64,000 nt of DNA from Candidula unifasciata (lineage: Eukaryota; Mollusca; Gastropoda; Stylommatophora; Geomitridae): positions 1,832,978 through 1,896,977 of the forward strand of contig CAJHNH020004890.1 of NCBI GenBank assembly GCA_905116865.2, read 5' to 3'. Below the pieces are notes generated by a model, which saw only the letters and a list, made by a program, of their open reading frames with translations, made no database searches and was not told where the DNA came from. Positions 33,306 through 42,879 of the stretch are shown piece after piece. The translations under genes were made by a program, and so were the position numbers. Each line of letters starts with the position of its first letter. The first letter of the stretch is position 1.

Positions 33306-33739
33306 AACGAAAGAAGAAGAAGAAGACAATACAAAATCATCACAAAATATGACAAAACATGACAATATATTTTAAGCGTTGGTCTGTCTAAAGTTAAGAA
33401 CATAGCATCAAAAAAAGCAACACAGCGGGAGCATGTTTTCTTTAATTCCATACATTATTTTTCAGCTACGCATAGTTTAAATGCAATATTACTTGCAAGT
33501 AAAAAAAAAAAAATGCAAAAGAAACGTATAATTTGAAACTGTTTGCTGAAAAAGCGATAGATTCACCCTTTGCGCGCGCCCACACACGTACACATACCCA
33601 GCGCACTACACTCAGAAAACATTGGGAACATTGGAGGAAACCTCAGAGAACCTATAGTAACACAATGAAGTTAGTATGTATATGTTATTTGCCAGCTGGA
33701 TGAGTTTAAAAAGAAACCCAAATAGTCAAGGAAATGCAC

Positions 33740-35300
33740 TCACCAATACTAACAATTAAATGGACACATGGGCTGAATATTTCGAAATATTTCTGAACAG
33801 ACCAGCCCGCGAGATCCCTCCAGATATCCAGCCTTTAGGAATGAAACTGGATTCAACTGCAAGTTACCATCGAAAGAGGAAATTAGGAAAGCTCTCAACT
33901 TTCTGAATGAAGGAAAGCCTGTAGGTCCAGATGGCATCCCTTCACAAGTTTTTTAAGACCAATATAAACACATTTACGCCATACGGTTTATTCAGTAAAG
34001 TATGGAAGACCAAAGAAATACAAGTGGACTGGAAAGAAGGATATCTTGTTAAACTGCCCCCCCCCCCCCCCCCAACAAAAAAGGTGATATGCAGGAGTGC
34101 TAGAACTACAGAGGGATTATTCTGAGACACTCAAAAGATTCTACGCTAAAAGGCTGAGAGATGAACAGGCAGGTTTTTGGCCACACAGATCCTGTACTGA
34201 CTAGATAGCCATCTTTAGAATAATAAAGAGCTAAGCATTAGATTAAATCACCACTCTACATTGCATTCATAGACTAGGAACAAAGATTTTGACCGCACTG
34301 ATATAGAATCTCTCTGGAAATTGATGGGGTAATATGGGATTACACATACAATTATCAACTTTGTATAAGCAACATATAAGAACATGAAATGTCGAGTTAT
34401 TCATAAAGGAGAGGAGATCTGGCAAATTTGATACTCGTAGAGAAAAGGATGTCTTTTGTCGCCTCTTCTATTTCTTCAGGAATAATGGATTGCGAAGACA
34501 GCGACTGCTAACACGGAATGGAAGTCTGCTGACCCCTACAAAACAGTTTGATGACCAGGGCTTGGCGAATGATATTTCTCTTCTACCCCACTGACAGAAT
34601 CAGATGCAAGATAAATTAAATATACTGGATGCGAGATCACAACAGCTTGGCCTAAAAACCCACAAGGAAAAGACAGATAATGAAGGTTGAATATTTTGGT
34701 CATATCAAGCGTCATGAGGATTGGAAAAAATAAAAGCAGAAAGCATGGTACCAGGAAGGAGGGACAAGAGCCGACCGACACAAAGATGGTCACAGGATAT
34801 AAGTGACTTCTTGAATATAAAAGTACACGAGGCTGGAGAGTTAGCGAGAAACCGAGTTTCTTTCAGACAAGAGCCGACCGACACGAAGATGGTCACAGGA
34901 TATAAGTGACTTCTGGAATATAAAAAGTACACGAGGCTGGAGAGTTGGCGAGAAACCGAGTTTCTTTCAGACAAGAGCCGACCGACACGAAGATGGTCAC
35001 AGGATATAAGTGACTTCTGGAATATAAAAGTACACGAGGCTGGAGAGTTGGCGAGAAACCGAGTTTCTTTCAGACAAGAGCCGACCGACACGAAGATGGT
35101 CACAGGATATAAGTGACTTCTGGAATATAAAAAGTACACGAGGCTGGAGAGTTGGCGAGAAACCGAGTTTCTTTCAGGCAAGAGCCGACCGACACGAAGA
35201 TGGTCACAGGATATAAGTGACTTCTGGAATATAAAAAGTACACGAGGCTGGAGAGTTGGCGAGAAACCGAGTTTCTTTCAGGCAAACCGTGATGAGAACG
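33740..35300 (+). pseudogene. Decayed LINE reverse transcriptase and C-terminus
   Basis: Multiple stops and shifts, but family order is clear on the plus strand: PSKEEIRKALNFLNEGKPVG then PDGIPSQVF (RT start), VDWKEGYLVKLP, DEQAGFWPHRSC, a degraded catalytic region near 34300-34580, MQDKLNILDARSQQLGLKTH, then EYFGHIKRHEDW and RRDKSRPTQRWSQDI. That last piece is the GRRxxGRPxxRW C-terminal signature. The end is expanded into the tandem array at 34765-35284. Poly-C at 34057-34072 interrupts the frame. Confidence 0.8.
34765..35284. repeat. Five 103-104-bp tandem repeats derived from a LINE C-terminus
   Basis: The landmark gacac(a/g)aagatggtcacagg recurs at 34777, 34880, 34984, 35087 and 35191. 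Alternating one-base length differences (an extra A in atataaaaa) shift the reading frame between units. The unit encodes the LINE RW..DI..EAGELARNR segment, so only one copy is ancestral. Minus-strand repeated-peptide frames are artefacts. Confidence 0.93.
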
Positions 35301-35319
35301 ATGTTCTGCAAAGGACCTG

Positions 35320-35356
35320 CTGCATGGTGACGGTGAAGTGAGGCTGGTCATATTAC
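35320..35356 (+). mobile_element. SINE B, left part, split by the LTR element
   Basis: gtgaagtgaggctggtcata plus ttac is continuous with ccaccactgccgattggtct at 46064 onward when the LTR element is taken out. Together they give a normal SINE B. Confidence 0.6.
35352..35356. other. Target-site duplication ATTAC, left copy
   Basis: ATTAC stands directly before TGTCAGGG of the 5' LTR and is repeated at 46059-46063 directly after TGACA of the 3' LTR. Confidence 0.85.
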
Positions 35357-35588
35357 TGTCAGGGTTCGCCCTGCTATGGGACAGTTCAGGATGATGATGA
35401 TGAATCTCGTCATCGTACCCTGCGACCCTAAGTGACACTCAATACGTGCATACACACGTAGAAACGAGCATGAGCGGACTTCGCACGGGTGGGCACATTT
35501 TGGACCGGAGGCTGAACGCTTGCTTGGGGGACTGCTAGGAGACTGGACGTGGGACGAGAGTGGATTTTTGACTGACCGTTTGTTTTGA
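35357..35588 (+). repeat. 5' LTR, first part
   Basis: Matches 45364-45597 almost base for base, with a few substitutions such as gtgggcac for gtgtgcac. It ends in the 12-bp duplication cgtttgttttga (35577-35588). Confidence 0.93.
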
Positions 35589-38328
35589 TTTGAACAAAGA
35601 AGACACAAACAATAGACTGCACAATTTATTGCCTGGCATATTTCGCTGTATCTCATCAGGTGCATACTTCAGTAACAATTAATTAAAATGAAGCAAATAG
35701 CTGAATCCTAGAAACTGAAACACAAATTCGAGTAGATTTCAAACTGTTTTACCAAGGTAAACGTAGGGCAACGACCATTTCCTTTTGCCTACAAAGTTCC
35801 GGTTTCAATCTGCCAATCGCTGAAGCTTCCGCGTATCGAAGTAATCTACGGTTAGCCGAACTGTAAATAATTCGGAATGCATCATCCGTGTTAATGATGT
35901 GCCCGGAATTTAGAATATGGCACGCAATTGCTGATGATGGATTATTTCGACAAGTTACCTGATTCGTTGTTGTTGAGGTGTTAGTGTTCTGCATTGCTTT
36001 TACCAACCATAGTGGAATATGTTCAGCAACCCGTTGTTCCAGTCGTCGATCAGTTCTGCCCACATATGCAGCGTTACAGGTGCATTTAAATTGGTATATA
36101 CAGTTAGATCTGGCGTACGTCGACACTGGTTCTTTTTACTGGTGGTGTAGGAATCCTGGTGGTTTTAAATCTCATAACAGGCATGGCTGCGTAAAAGGTT
36201 TGACGGACTGCTGTTTTGAGTCGGTCATATATACGTTGCATGACGTCGTCTCCCCGAAACGTTAGATGTATATAGGCTAGTTTTTTTGGCACCGACATTT
36301 CTAAGGTAACTGGTTTAGGCGGCTGGCAATGGCACTTAATAAAGCCACCTGGATATCCATTAGAAAGCAGTGTTTGTTTAATCGTATCAAACTCAGCTTG
36401 TAGCGTGTCGATGGAACATATCTTCCTAGCACGGTGGAATAATGTCCTCACTAGACCACGTTTGTATTGCAAAGGTGCAAAACTGTTGAAATGGATGTAT
36501 TGGCCCGTCCAAGTGTCTTTACGAAAAACTGACCTTTCAATAGTACCATCATCTCTACGTCTGATTAAAATGTCTAAAAAGGCCAAAGTGTTACTACTTT
36601 CATGTTGTAGGGACACAGTGACGTTTTTTTTGTGCATTTGATTCATTTTGGTGTGAAACGACTCTGCCTGTTGTTTGTTAGTGGCGATGATAAATATGTC
36701 ATCAACGTTACGTCGGTAAAACACTAAACTATCAATATCCAAAGACATCTGTTCCTCCAAGTGTGCCATAAAGATGTCCGCTAAAATAGGGCCTAGAGGG
36801 CTTCCCATGGCCACACCATCAATCTGGCGGTAAGACTGCTTTAGAAAACTGAAATTGATGTTCGAAGTGCACAACATTAAAAGTTCCTCAAGTTTTGAAA
36901 TAGGTAAACCTACCTGCAGATGTTTATTTTCTATACGGTCACATATAATTTTCACGGTTTCTTCCAAGGGCACGTTTGTAAATAGTGATGTTACATCCAT
37001 TGATGCCATGTATTTTTTGATTTACATTCATTGTGTCCAGTATTTCTGCCAGTTCAAATGAATCTTTGAGTATTTTGGGCTCAAATGATTGTCGTACTGG
37101 TTTTAGTAATTCCGCTAGCCATTTAGCTAAACCATGTTGAGCTGAGTTTATCATTGACAGGATGGGCCTAAGGGGCATTCCAGGTTTGTGTACTTTTGGA
37201 AGACCATACAACTGCGGTATTAGTGAGCCACACGGTGTGAGCATCTTAGCGGTAGCTTCGCTGATGAATTTTTCCTGCCAAGAGTGATTTGATTACTTTC
37301 TTCATTTTCGCTTCCATGTTATTAACGTAATTTACTTTGGAATCCAGCAGAAATTTTGATTGATCAGATAATATTTCTTCCATTTTGGTTTGATAGTTTG
37401 ACTTGTCCATCAGAACTACACCATTTCCTTTGTCTGGTTTCAGTATTATTAATTGTTCGTTGGCTTTTAATGTTTTCAGAGCAATAATATGCTCTTTAGA
37501 TAATGGACACTTTTGCTTAGACTGGGATGTGCGGTACTGATGTTCCAAATCCACCAATCTATCTTTTAACCAACCAACCGAATCGGTAGACGACGGGGTC
37601 AATGTCGACAGCTGATCAAAGAACATTTCAAATTGAGCTTGTGACTCGATGGGGTTGATTTGTTTAGGTTTTACGCAGAACTTTAATCCGTAAGCAAGAG
37701 CTTCAGTTTGTAGTTTACTGAGTGTAAACGAAGACAGATTAATCACATGTTTCTCAGGATTGTCAAGCACAGAAGTGGTAATCTTTTCCGAACTCAATGA
37801 CTTCTTTAAACGTGTAGTTTCTTGAATTTTCACTTTACCCAATGTTTCAATACAAAACTTTGTGAACTTTAAATAACAATACAAAGTCAGATCGTTAGTA
37901 ATATTGTAGGCCGAACTGTGAATTCGCCTTAGATTGATCAATTTCGATTGGATTTCTTCTATGTAATTTTTCGTCATTCGCCTCAAATTTCGTACCGTTG
38001 GGCAGATTTTCTCAGCTCTCAGCGATCTAAGATAACGGTGAGGAAATATTCCAGATGTAAGGCATTCTCCAAGAAACCGTAACCGACAATCCTGTACTGC
38101 GATTTTGCATTTCAGTTTAAATAATCCATCCAGTCGCTTCACAGTTGATTGTGGGAGGCGACGTTTCAAATAATCCTTTGAAATTTAGAATGTCATATCA
38201 GATAAGATCTTGCAACTGTAAGAGTTCACATTATTGCTTGAAGGAGATACATCTAGTTTTGCCACATTTTTGGTATTTCTGCAAATGAACAGTTCTTTCC
38301 TGAAACGTCTAGCACAAACGTCGACAGA
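35589..38328 (-). mobile_element. Penelope-like element (GIY-YIG type) inserted in the 5' LTR
   Basis: Bounded by the duplicated target cgtttgttttga (35577-35588 and 38329-38340). It holds one broken ORF on the minus strand. A fragment matching its 5' end lies at 43367-43515 in the opposite orientation. Confidence 0.9.
35749..38169 (-). pseudogene. Penelope-like reverse transcriptase with GIY-YIG endonuclease
   Basis: PLE proteins combine a telomerase-like reverse transcriptase with a GIY-YIG nuclease that cuts the target. The N-terminal part (38169-37246, from MKRRLPQ) includes LKPDKGNGVVLMDKSNY. Then come YGLPKVHKPGMPLRPI and DVTSLFTNVPLEETV (motif A), GVAMGSPLGPILADIFM (motif B) and RRNVDDIFII (motif C). 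Motif C has Asn where Tyr is usual, but both Asp remain. The nuclease (36126-35749) has CIYQFKCTCNAAYVGRTDRR and EQRVAEH. Three frameshifts, near 37250, 37015 and 36115, break an otherwise full-length frame of about 800 residues. The element is therefore recent but inactive as read here. Confidence 0.92.
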
Positions 38329-38802
38329 CGTTTGTTTTGACTTGAAGATAGGTACCAGCGTAGTGATTAGATGTAACGTGTTCTGTTCATAGTTTCATGT
38401 AAAGTAATAGTTGTAACTAGAAGCCAGACCATGCTTTGCTGGTGGCGTTAACACTGTCGACGCACTTAGGCCTACACATTGGCGCATGCCATAACGTCTT
38501 TGGCATCGAGATATAGCGGGTTGAGCTGGCACTGTACGGGAGAGTGGTAGCGGCTCAGAGCTTAATTCATAAACGTGTAAAGGCGCCTCTAAGCGATTTT
38601 AAAGTTAGACGCGGCCTGGGTTTTGAATAAGGAGCGCTACTCCTCCTGAGGTGTACCACCACTTCGTTTGCATCTTTGGTAATAAAGATTGTGTGTGTGT
38701 TGCAACAAGTGTTTGGCTTGAGTGTGTTTGTACGGTGTTTTCCTGTCATTAGCCTATAGCAGAGCCAATGGAATCGAGCCCTAGACAGTTAGGTTTCTGA
38801 CA
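38329..38802 (+). repeat. 5' LTR, second part
   Basis: Starts with the PLE target duplication and matches 45588-46058. Contains a polyadenylation signal in ggtaataaagattgtgtgtg (about 38680) and ends TTTCTGACA at 38802. Confidence 0.93.
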
Positions 38803-38808
38803 GGAAAG

Positions 38809-38829
38809 TGGGGAGCTCTTACCGTGGAT
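38809..38829 (+). promoter_or_regulatory. Possible primer-binding site
   Basis: Seven bases after the LTR lies tggggagctcttaccgtgga, which resembles the proline-tRNA primer site (TGGGGGCTCGTCC core) with several mismatches. The second element has a closer match at the same position (61248), which supports this placement. Confidence 0.4.
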
Positions 38830-39720
38830 TTTGTGGGAACCCAACGTGCTTAGTCAATAGCTGATAGGAAAGGTTAGGTATTTGTTTTTCCGTAAATATT
38901 TTTGATAGGTAAAATGGGAATTTATTGTTAGTCCGTCTACATGTTTGTTGTTTAACATGACTGTATGTGATTAGAGGTAATAACTGTATGTGTTAGGATT
39001 GTGTCGTGACGACGGATAGGGATTTAGGACGACATAGACAGATAGACATAGTGTGATTGTTTTACAAGTTGCGGTGTGCAAGTCCAAGAAGTCATCGAGG
39101 CCTGTCGTCCTCGCCATCATCAAGTGTGTCATCAACATCCACGTGTTCTTTGGCGGCCATGTTTCCCAGACTGGAGTGCAGATAAGTTTTTGTTGTTTTG
39201 ATTTTGGTGTTTGTGTCCTGGTCAGTTCTCCAGTCCGTGAGATTCCATTTCGATCTAGTTGGTTGATCGGCGCCGTGCATCATCTATCATTCTCCTCTAT
39301 CTTTTCTCATTAGTCCTATTGTTGTTTTTGTGTTTTGGAAAAAAAAAAAAAAAATTTTTTTTTTTGCGGCACACACATCAGTCATTCTGAATATCTACAA
39401 TTGTAAGAAGTATTCTTCGGATTCCTGATCCAATATTTTTCGAACTGTGTACATCCAAATTGTTTTACAATTGTTGTCGTATTACTGTGATGATGTGATT
39501 TGTGATATTCTTTATTGAATATTACACTGTAAATTTATGTTTAGTTCTCGGATTAACTCGAGATTACATTTACAGGTCCGGCTGTAGTTCGGATATTCGC
39601 GATTTTTATTTTCTCCCTCTCCAATAGGATTGTGCAGTGAGTTTGTGGTTGTAGTTGTATACTTGGTATTGGTTTGATTTTGTACTGATTTGTTTGCTTG
39701 ATATTATACACGAATACACC

Positions 39721-41583
39721 ATGTCATCTCTTGCCGAGTTTATTGAAATGGCCAGACAGCATGGGCTGACTGGAGAAAAGGCTTTGGAATGGGCCGATAA
39801 AAAGTATACAGATCTCAGAGAAAGACTAGACCGGGCAGACGAGAGAGAGTTTAAAAAGCTCGAACTGGAGGCTATGCAGAAGGCTAAAGAAATAGAAGCT
39901 TGTACTTTAGAAAAACAGTTAGCTGCCCAAGCTGAACTGAAAGATAAGGAGGCTGCTTTGAGACTACAGGAATTAGCTGCCCAGGCAGAGGCAGAGGCTA
40001 GAGACAAAGAAATTGCCGCTCAAGCAGAGAGAGATAGAGTACAGATGGTCATTAAAGAACGTGAGTTATCTCACACAATGATAATGAAGGATAAAGAGAC
40101 CATGAGTAACGTTGAGTTACAGAAGGAAAGACTGGCAATGGAACTCAGGGCTAAAGAGTTGGAATTGGACAGAAATGCTGAAATTCAAATGGAAAAAGCT
40201 AAATTGAAAGCAACTGAACCATCATTCAAAAAATATCAAGGCCTAATTAAATATTTTGGCCAGGGAGACTCCATAGCAGCATGGACGCAAAACTTTGAGT
40301 GTATGGCAAAACATGCAAATATGCCTGAGACTGAATGGTCAGTAGTATACAGAAGACACCTTAGTGGCGAACCTTTGAAACTATTAGAGACTATGCCTGA
40401 AGAGAAATTGAACGACTACGATTATGTAAAACGTAGAATTCTACAACATTTTGCTTTGGATGAAGAGTCCTATAGAAACAATTTCAGGAATATGCAACCT
40501 AAACCTGAACAGACATTCACCGATTATGTAGCAGATGTAGAAAACACCTTCGATAAATGGATTGCATCAGCTAAAGTGGGAAAATCCTTTGAACTACTTA
40601 AAGATTTGCTAATTAGGGATAAAGTGTTATCAAGCGTGCCTCACAGCATGATGACGTTCCTAATCGAACAAAAGCCAGACAATGTGAAGAATATGGATAT
40701 AACAGGAACAGCTTACTACAATGCGCATAAGAACATATTTTCTTTCAGTAAAAGCACCGACTTAAATTATGGAGCTGCTGTACAACCGACCTACAAGAAA
40801 AGACAATTCCACCAGGATGGAGAAAGAAAGCCTTTTAAAGAGCATAGAGAACGAAGATCCTACAGAGATAAGGGCCCACTAGTGACATGCGTCTACTGTA
40901 AAAAGGAACATGGTAGATGGCAATGGTGTGATGAAAATCCCAAATTTCCACAACATGTTCAAAATATAGTAAGGAGAAAAGCCAACAAGTTACGTTCAGG
41001 TGCTTTCCCACTGGATTGTCGTTTCTGCCATTCAATTGGTCATTTGCAAGATAAATGCCCACATCGTGTACCAAACCATCAGGGTGTTGCAGCTGAAAGT
41101 CCAGCGGGTAGTGAGTGTGAAAGTGAGAGTGTCATGTCTGATCCAGAAAATGATACGCAACCAACAGCCTGCGCTGCAGAACTTATGAATTTTACAGACA
41201 TAAAATGTGAAGTGTGTAAGTCATTTAATGTGAATGGAAAGCTTACGTGTGGTCACGAGATATTAGCTATAGGGGACGCTAACGCTGCTACTAGCTTTGA
41301 GGGGAAGCTGAACTTGAGTAGGGGCTTTGTGAATGGTCATGAATGCTCAATTTTAAGGGACACGGGTGCCACTGTCTTAGGTATCCGGAAGAGTCTAGTA
41401 AAGCCCTGCGATTATACAGGAGAGTTCATTATATGCCGCACTTTCTCAGGTACGAAAGAAAGATATGAGTTGGCATGGGCTAACCTCAAATCAGCCTATT
41501 TTTGCGGAGTGACCAAGTTTGCTGTGCTGTCAAACCCTGTCGCCGATGTGATTCTGGGCAATTGTAAAACATCAAGCTTCTGA
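39721..41583 (+). CDS. Gag-protease polyprotein of the LTR retrotransposon
   Basis: Gag forms the particle that packages element RNA; the protease cuts the polyprotein. The frame is 620 residues from MSSLAEFIEMARQHG, the start conserved in the second copy at 62586; the in-frame Met at 39655 is not conserved there. Residues 20-160 form a charged coiled coil. A capsid-like region starts at PSFKKYQGLIKYF (about 166) with AWTQNFECMAK and RDKVLSSVP, as in SCAN-like capsids. Two Cys/His knuckles lie at 390 (CVYCKKEHGRWQWC, unusual spacing) and 433 (CRFCHSIGHLQDKC, canonical). The retropepsin has LRDTGATVLGI with Asp547 and ends DVILGN. The frame is fully open despite the lost pol. No envelope gene was seen. 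Confidence 0.9.
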   Translation: MSSLAEFIEMARQHGLTGEKALEWADKKYTDLRERLDRADEREFKKLELEAMQKAKEIEACTLEKQLAAQAELKDKEAALRLQELAAQAEAEARDKEIAAQAERDRVQMVIKERELSHTMIMKDKETMSNVELQKERLAMELRAKELELDRNAEIQMEKAKLKATEPSFKKYQGLIKYFGQGDSIAAWTQNFECMAKHANMPETEWSVVYRRHLSGEPLKLLETMPEEKLNDYDYVKRRILQHFALDEESYRNNFRNMQPKPEQTFTDYVADVENTFDKWIASAKVGKSFELLKDLLIRDKVLSSVPHSMMTFLIEQKPDNVKNMDITGTAYYNAHKNIFSFSKSTDLNYGAAVQPTYKKRQFHQDGERKPFKEHRERRSYRDKGPLVTCVYCKKEHGRWQWCDENPKFPQHVQNIVRRKANKLRSGAFPLDCRFCHSIGHLQDKCPHRVPNHQGVAAESPAGSECESESVMSDPENDTQPTACAAELMNFTDIKCEVCKSFNVNGKLTCGHEILAIGDANAATSFEGKLNLSRGFVNGHECSILRDTGATVLGIRKSLVKPCDYTGEFIICRTFSGTKERYELAWANLKSAYFCGVTKFAVLSNPVADVILGNCKTSSF

Positions 41584-42877
41584 CTGAAAGTGAAGTATTA
41601 CAATGGCAGAGTGATAATGTTGCATGTAATGTTGTTACAAGACAACAAACAAGTAGAGAGAATGATGTGAGAAAGCGCGAGAGAATGGATAATATTTTAA
41701 ACCTTGCTCATTCTGATCAACCAAATGTAACAGATGAGTTCATCTCAAAGCAAAGAGATGATACTACATTCACAAAATGTTTACAACTGTCTGATAAATC
41801 TGATAAATTTTCAAACAAAGAAAAATGGTCTTTTGTATCCAAAAAGGCTATCCTCACCCGATTCTACAATAAAGGTGTTTATACATTTAAACAAACTGTA
41901 CTACCTGTTGCTTACAGACAGATTACGTCAGAGGGACATGAAGTAGAAACATCATGTAGTCTGGTTCAGGAACCTGAAGAAGGTCCCACAGACAAACAAA
42001 CAATAAAACTCAGTAGTGTTTCCGAAACGTCTTGGAAGCTATTAAAAGTGTCTGATAATGTCTTACCTACAAAGACATTTGCATATTATTATCAAATGAA
42101 AAAGTTAGCAAATGTCTTTTCTCAAAATGTTGTTACTTATGTAAAGACGCTCAGAACTGCTTTTGAGCGTGGTAAACAATCTGGTTTGACAGTTAAACCT
42201 TCCAAGATCGAAATTGATTTTCATGAATTTAAATTTTTGGGGCATAACACTTTTAAGGGAATACTGCAGAGGGATGAGAAAAATTATTCCAAATATTTCG
42301 AACCTGACAAATCCCACAACAAAGAAAAAAGGAAATCCGAAGCTTACTTGGGCTCATTAAGTGCAGTCAATTCATCCCAAATGTTAGTCATAAAACGGTT
42401 GCCTATACGAAACATTTGAAAAAGGGATCCTCCAACCTGATTGAATGGAATACTGAACTTGACCAGGCCTTCGCCAGGATCAAGACACTGCTCTCCAGTT
42501 CCCCAATTTTAAAATTGTCTCAATTTAAATTGACTTCCATCCTCAGATCCAGCGTGAACAGTATAAGAAGTGCGGGCTGTTTGAAGCAACCAGAAGCGTA
42601 CCCATTTAAAGGAGAGTTACCCTTCGTCGATGTATTACAGTTTAGCAGATGCCTATGTCATGGCGAAGCCAAAACAGCACCCAATAGTATGTACCTTGCT
42701 GTTGCAATCTTACAAGAAACTGTTGCCTTTATTCAGCACAGATATTGTTGCAGACCGTGTGAACCAGTACCTAAAAACAACTTGATTGCCAAGTGGGCAC
42801 TACTTTTAAAGAACAAGTTTGAAAGAACCCACATCAATATGATCTACAATTCGGCTGATCTGTTGAGTCGTCTATGA
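41568..42877 (+). pseudogene. Deleted pol remnant of the LTR retrotransposon
   Basis: Starts in the -1 frame relative to Gag-protease (overlap window 41568-41583). It keeps a post-protease linker, then jumps to VKTLRTAFERGKQSGLTV, PSKIEIDFHEFKFLGH (RT palm/thumb), IEWNTELDQAFARIKTLLSS (connection) and KWALLLKNKF..SADLLSRL (RNase H end). The catalytic YxDD block and all of the integrase (no HHCC or DDE motif) are absent. A further frame shift lies near 42416. Confidence 0.8.
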
Positions 42878-42879
42878 TG

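Noticed and set aside
34705..35438. Repeated-peptide precursor on the minus strand
   Set aside because: The peptide repeats come from a LINE-derived tandem array. There is no signal peptide or dibasic processing pattern.
39606..40007. 133-residue minus-strand Ala/Ser-rich frame
   Set aside because: It is antisense to the Gag coiled coil.
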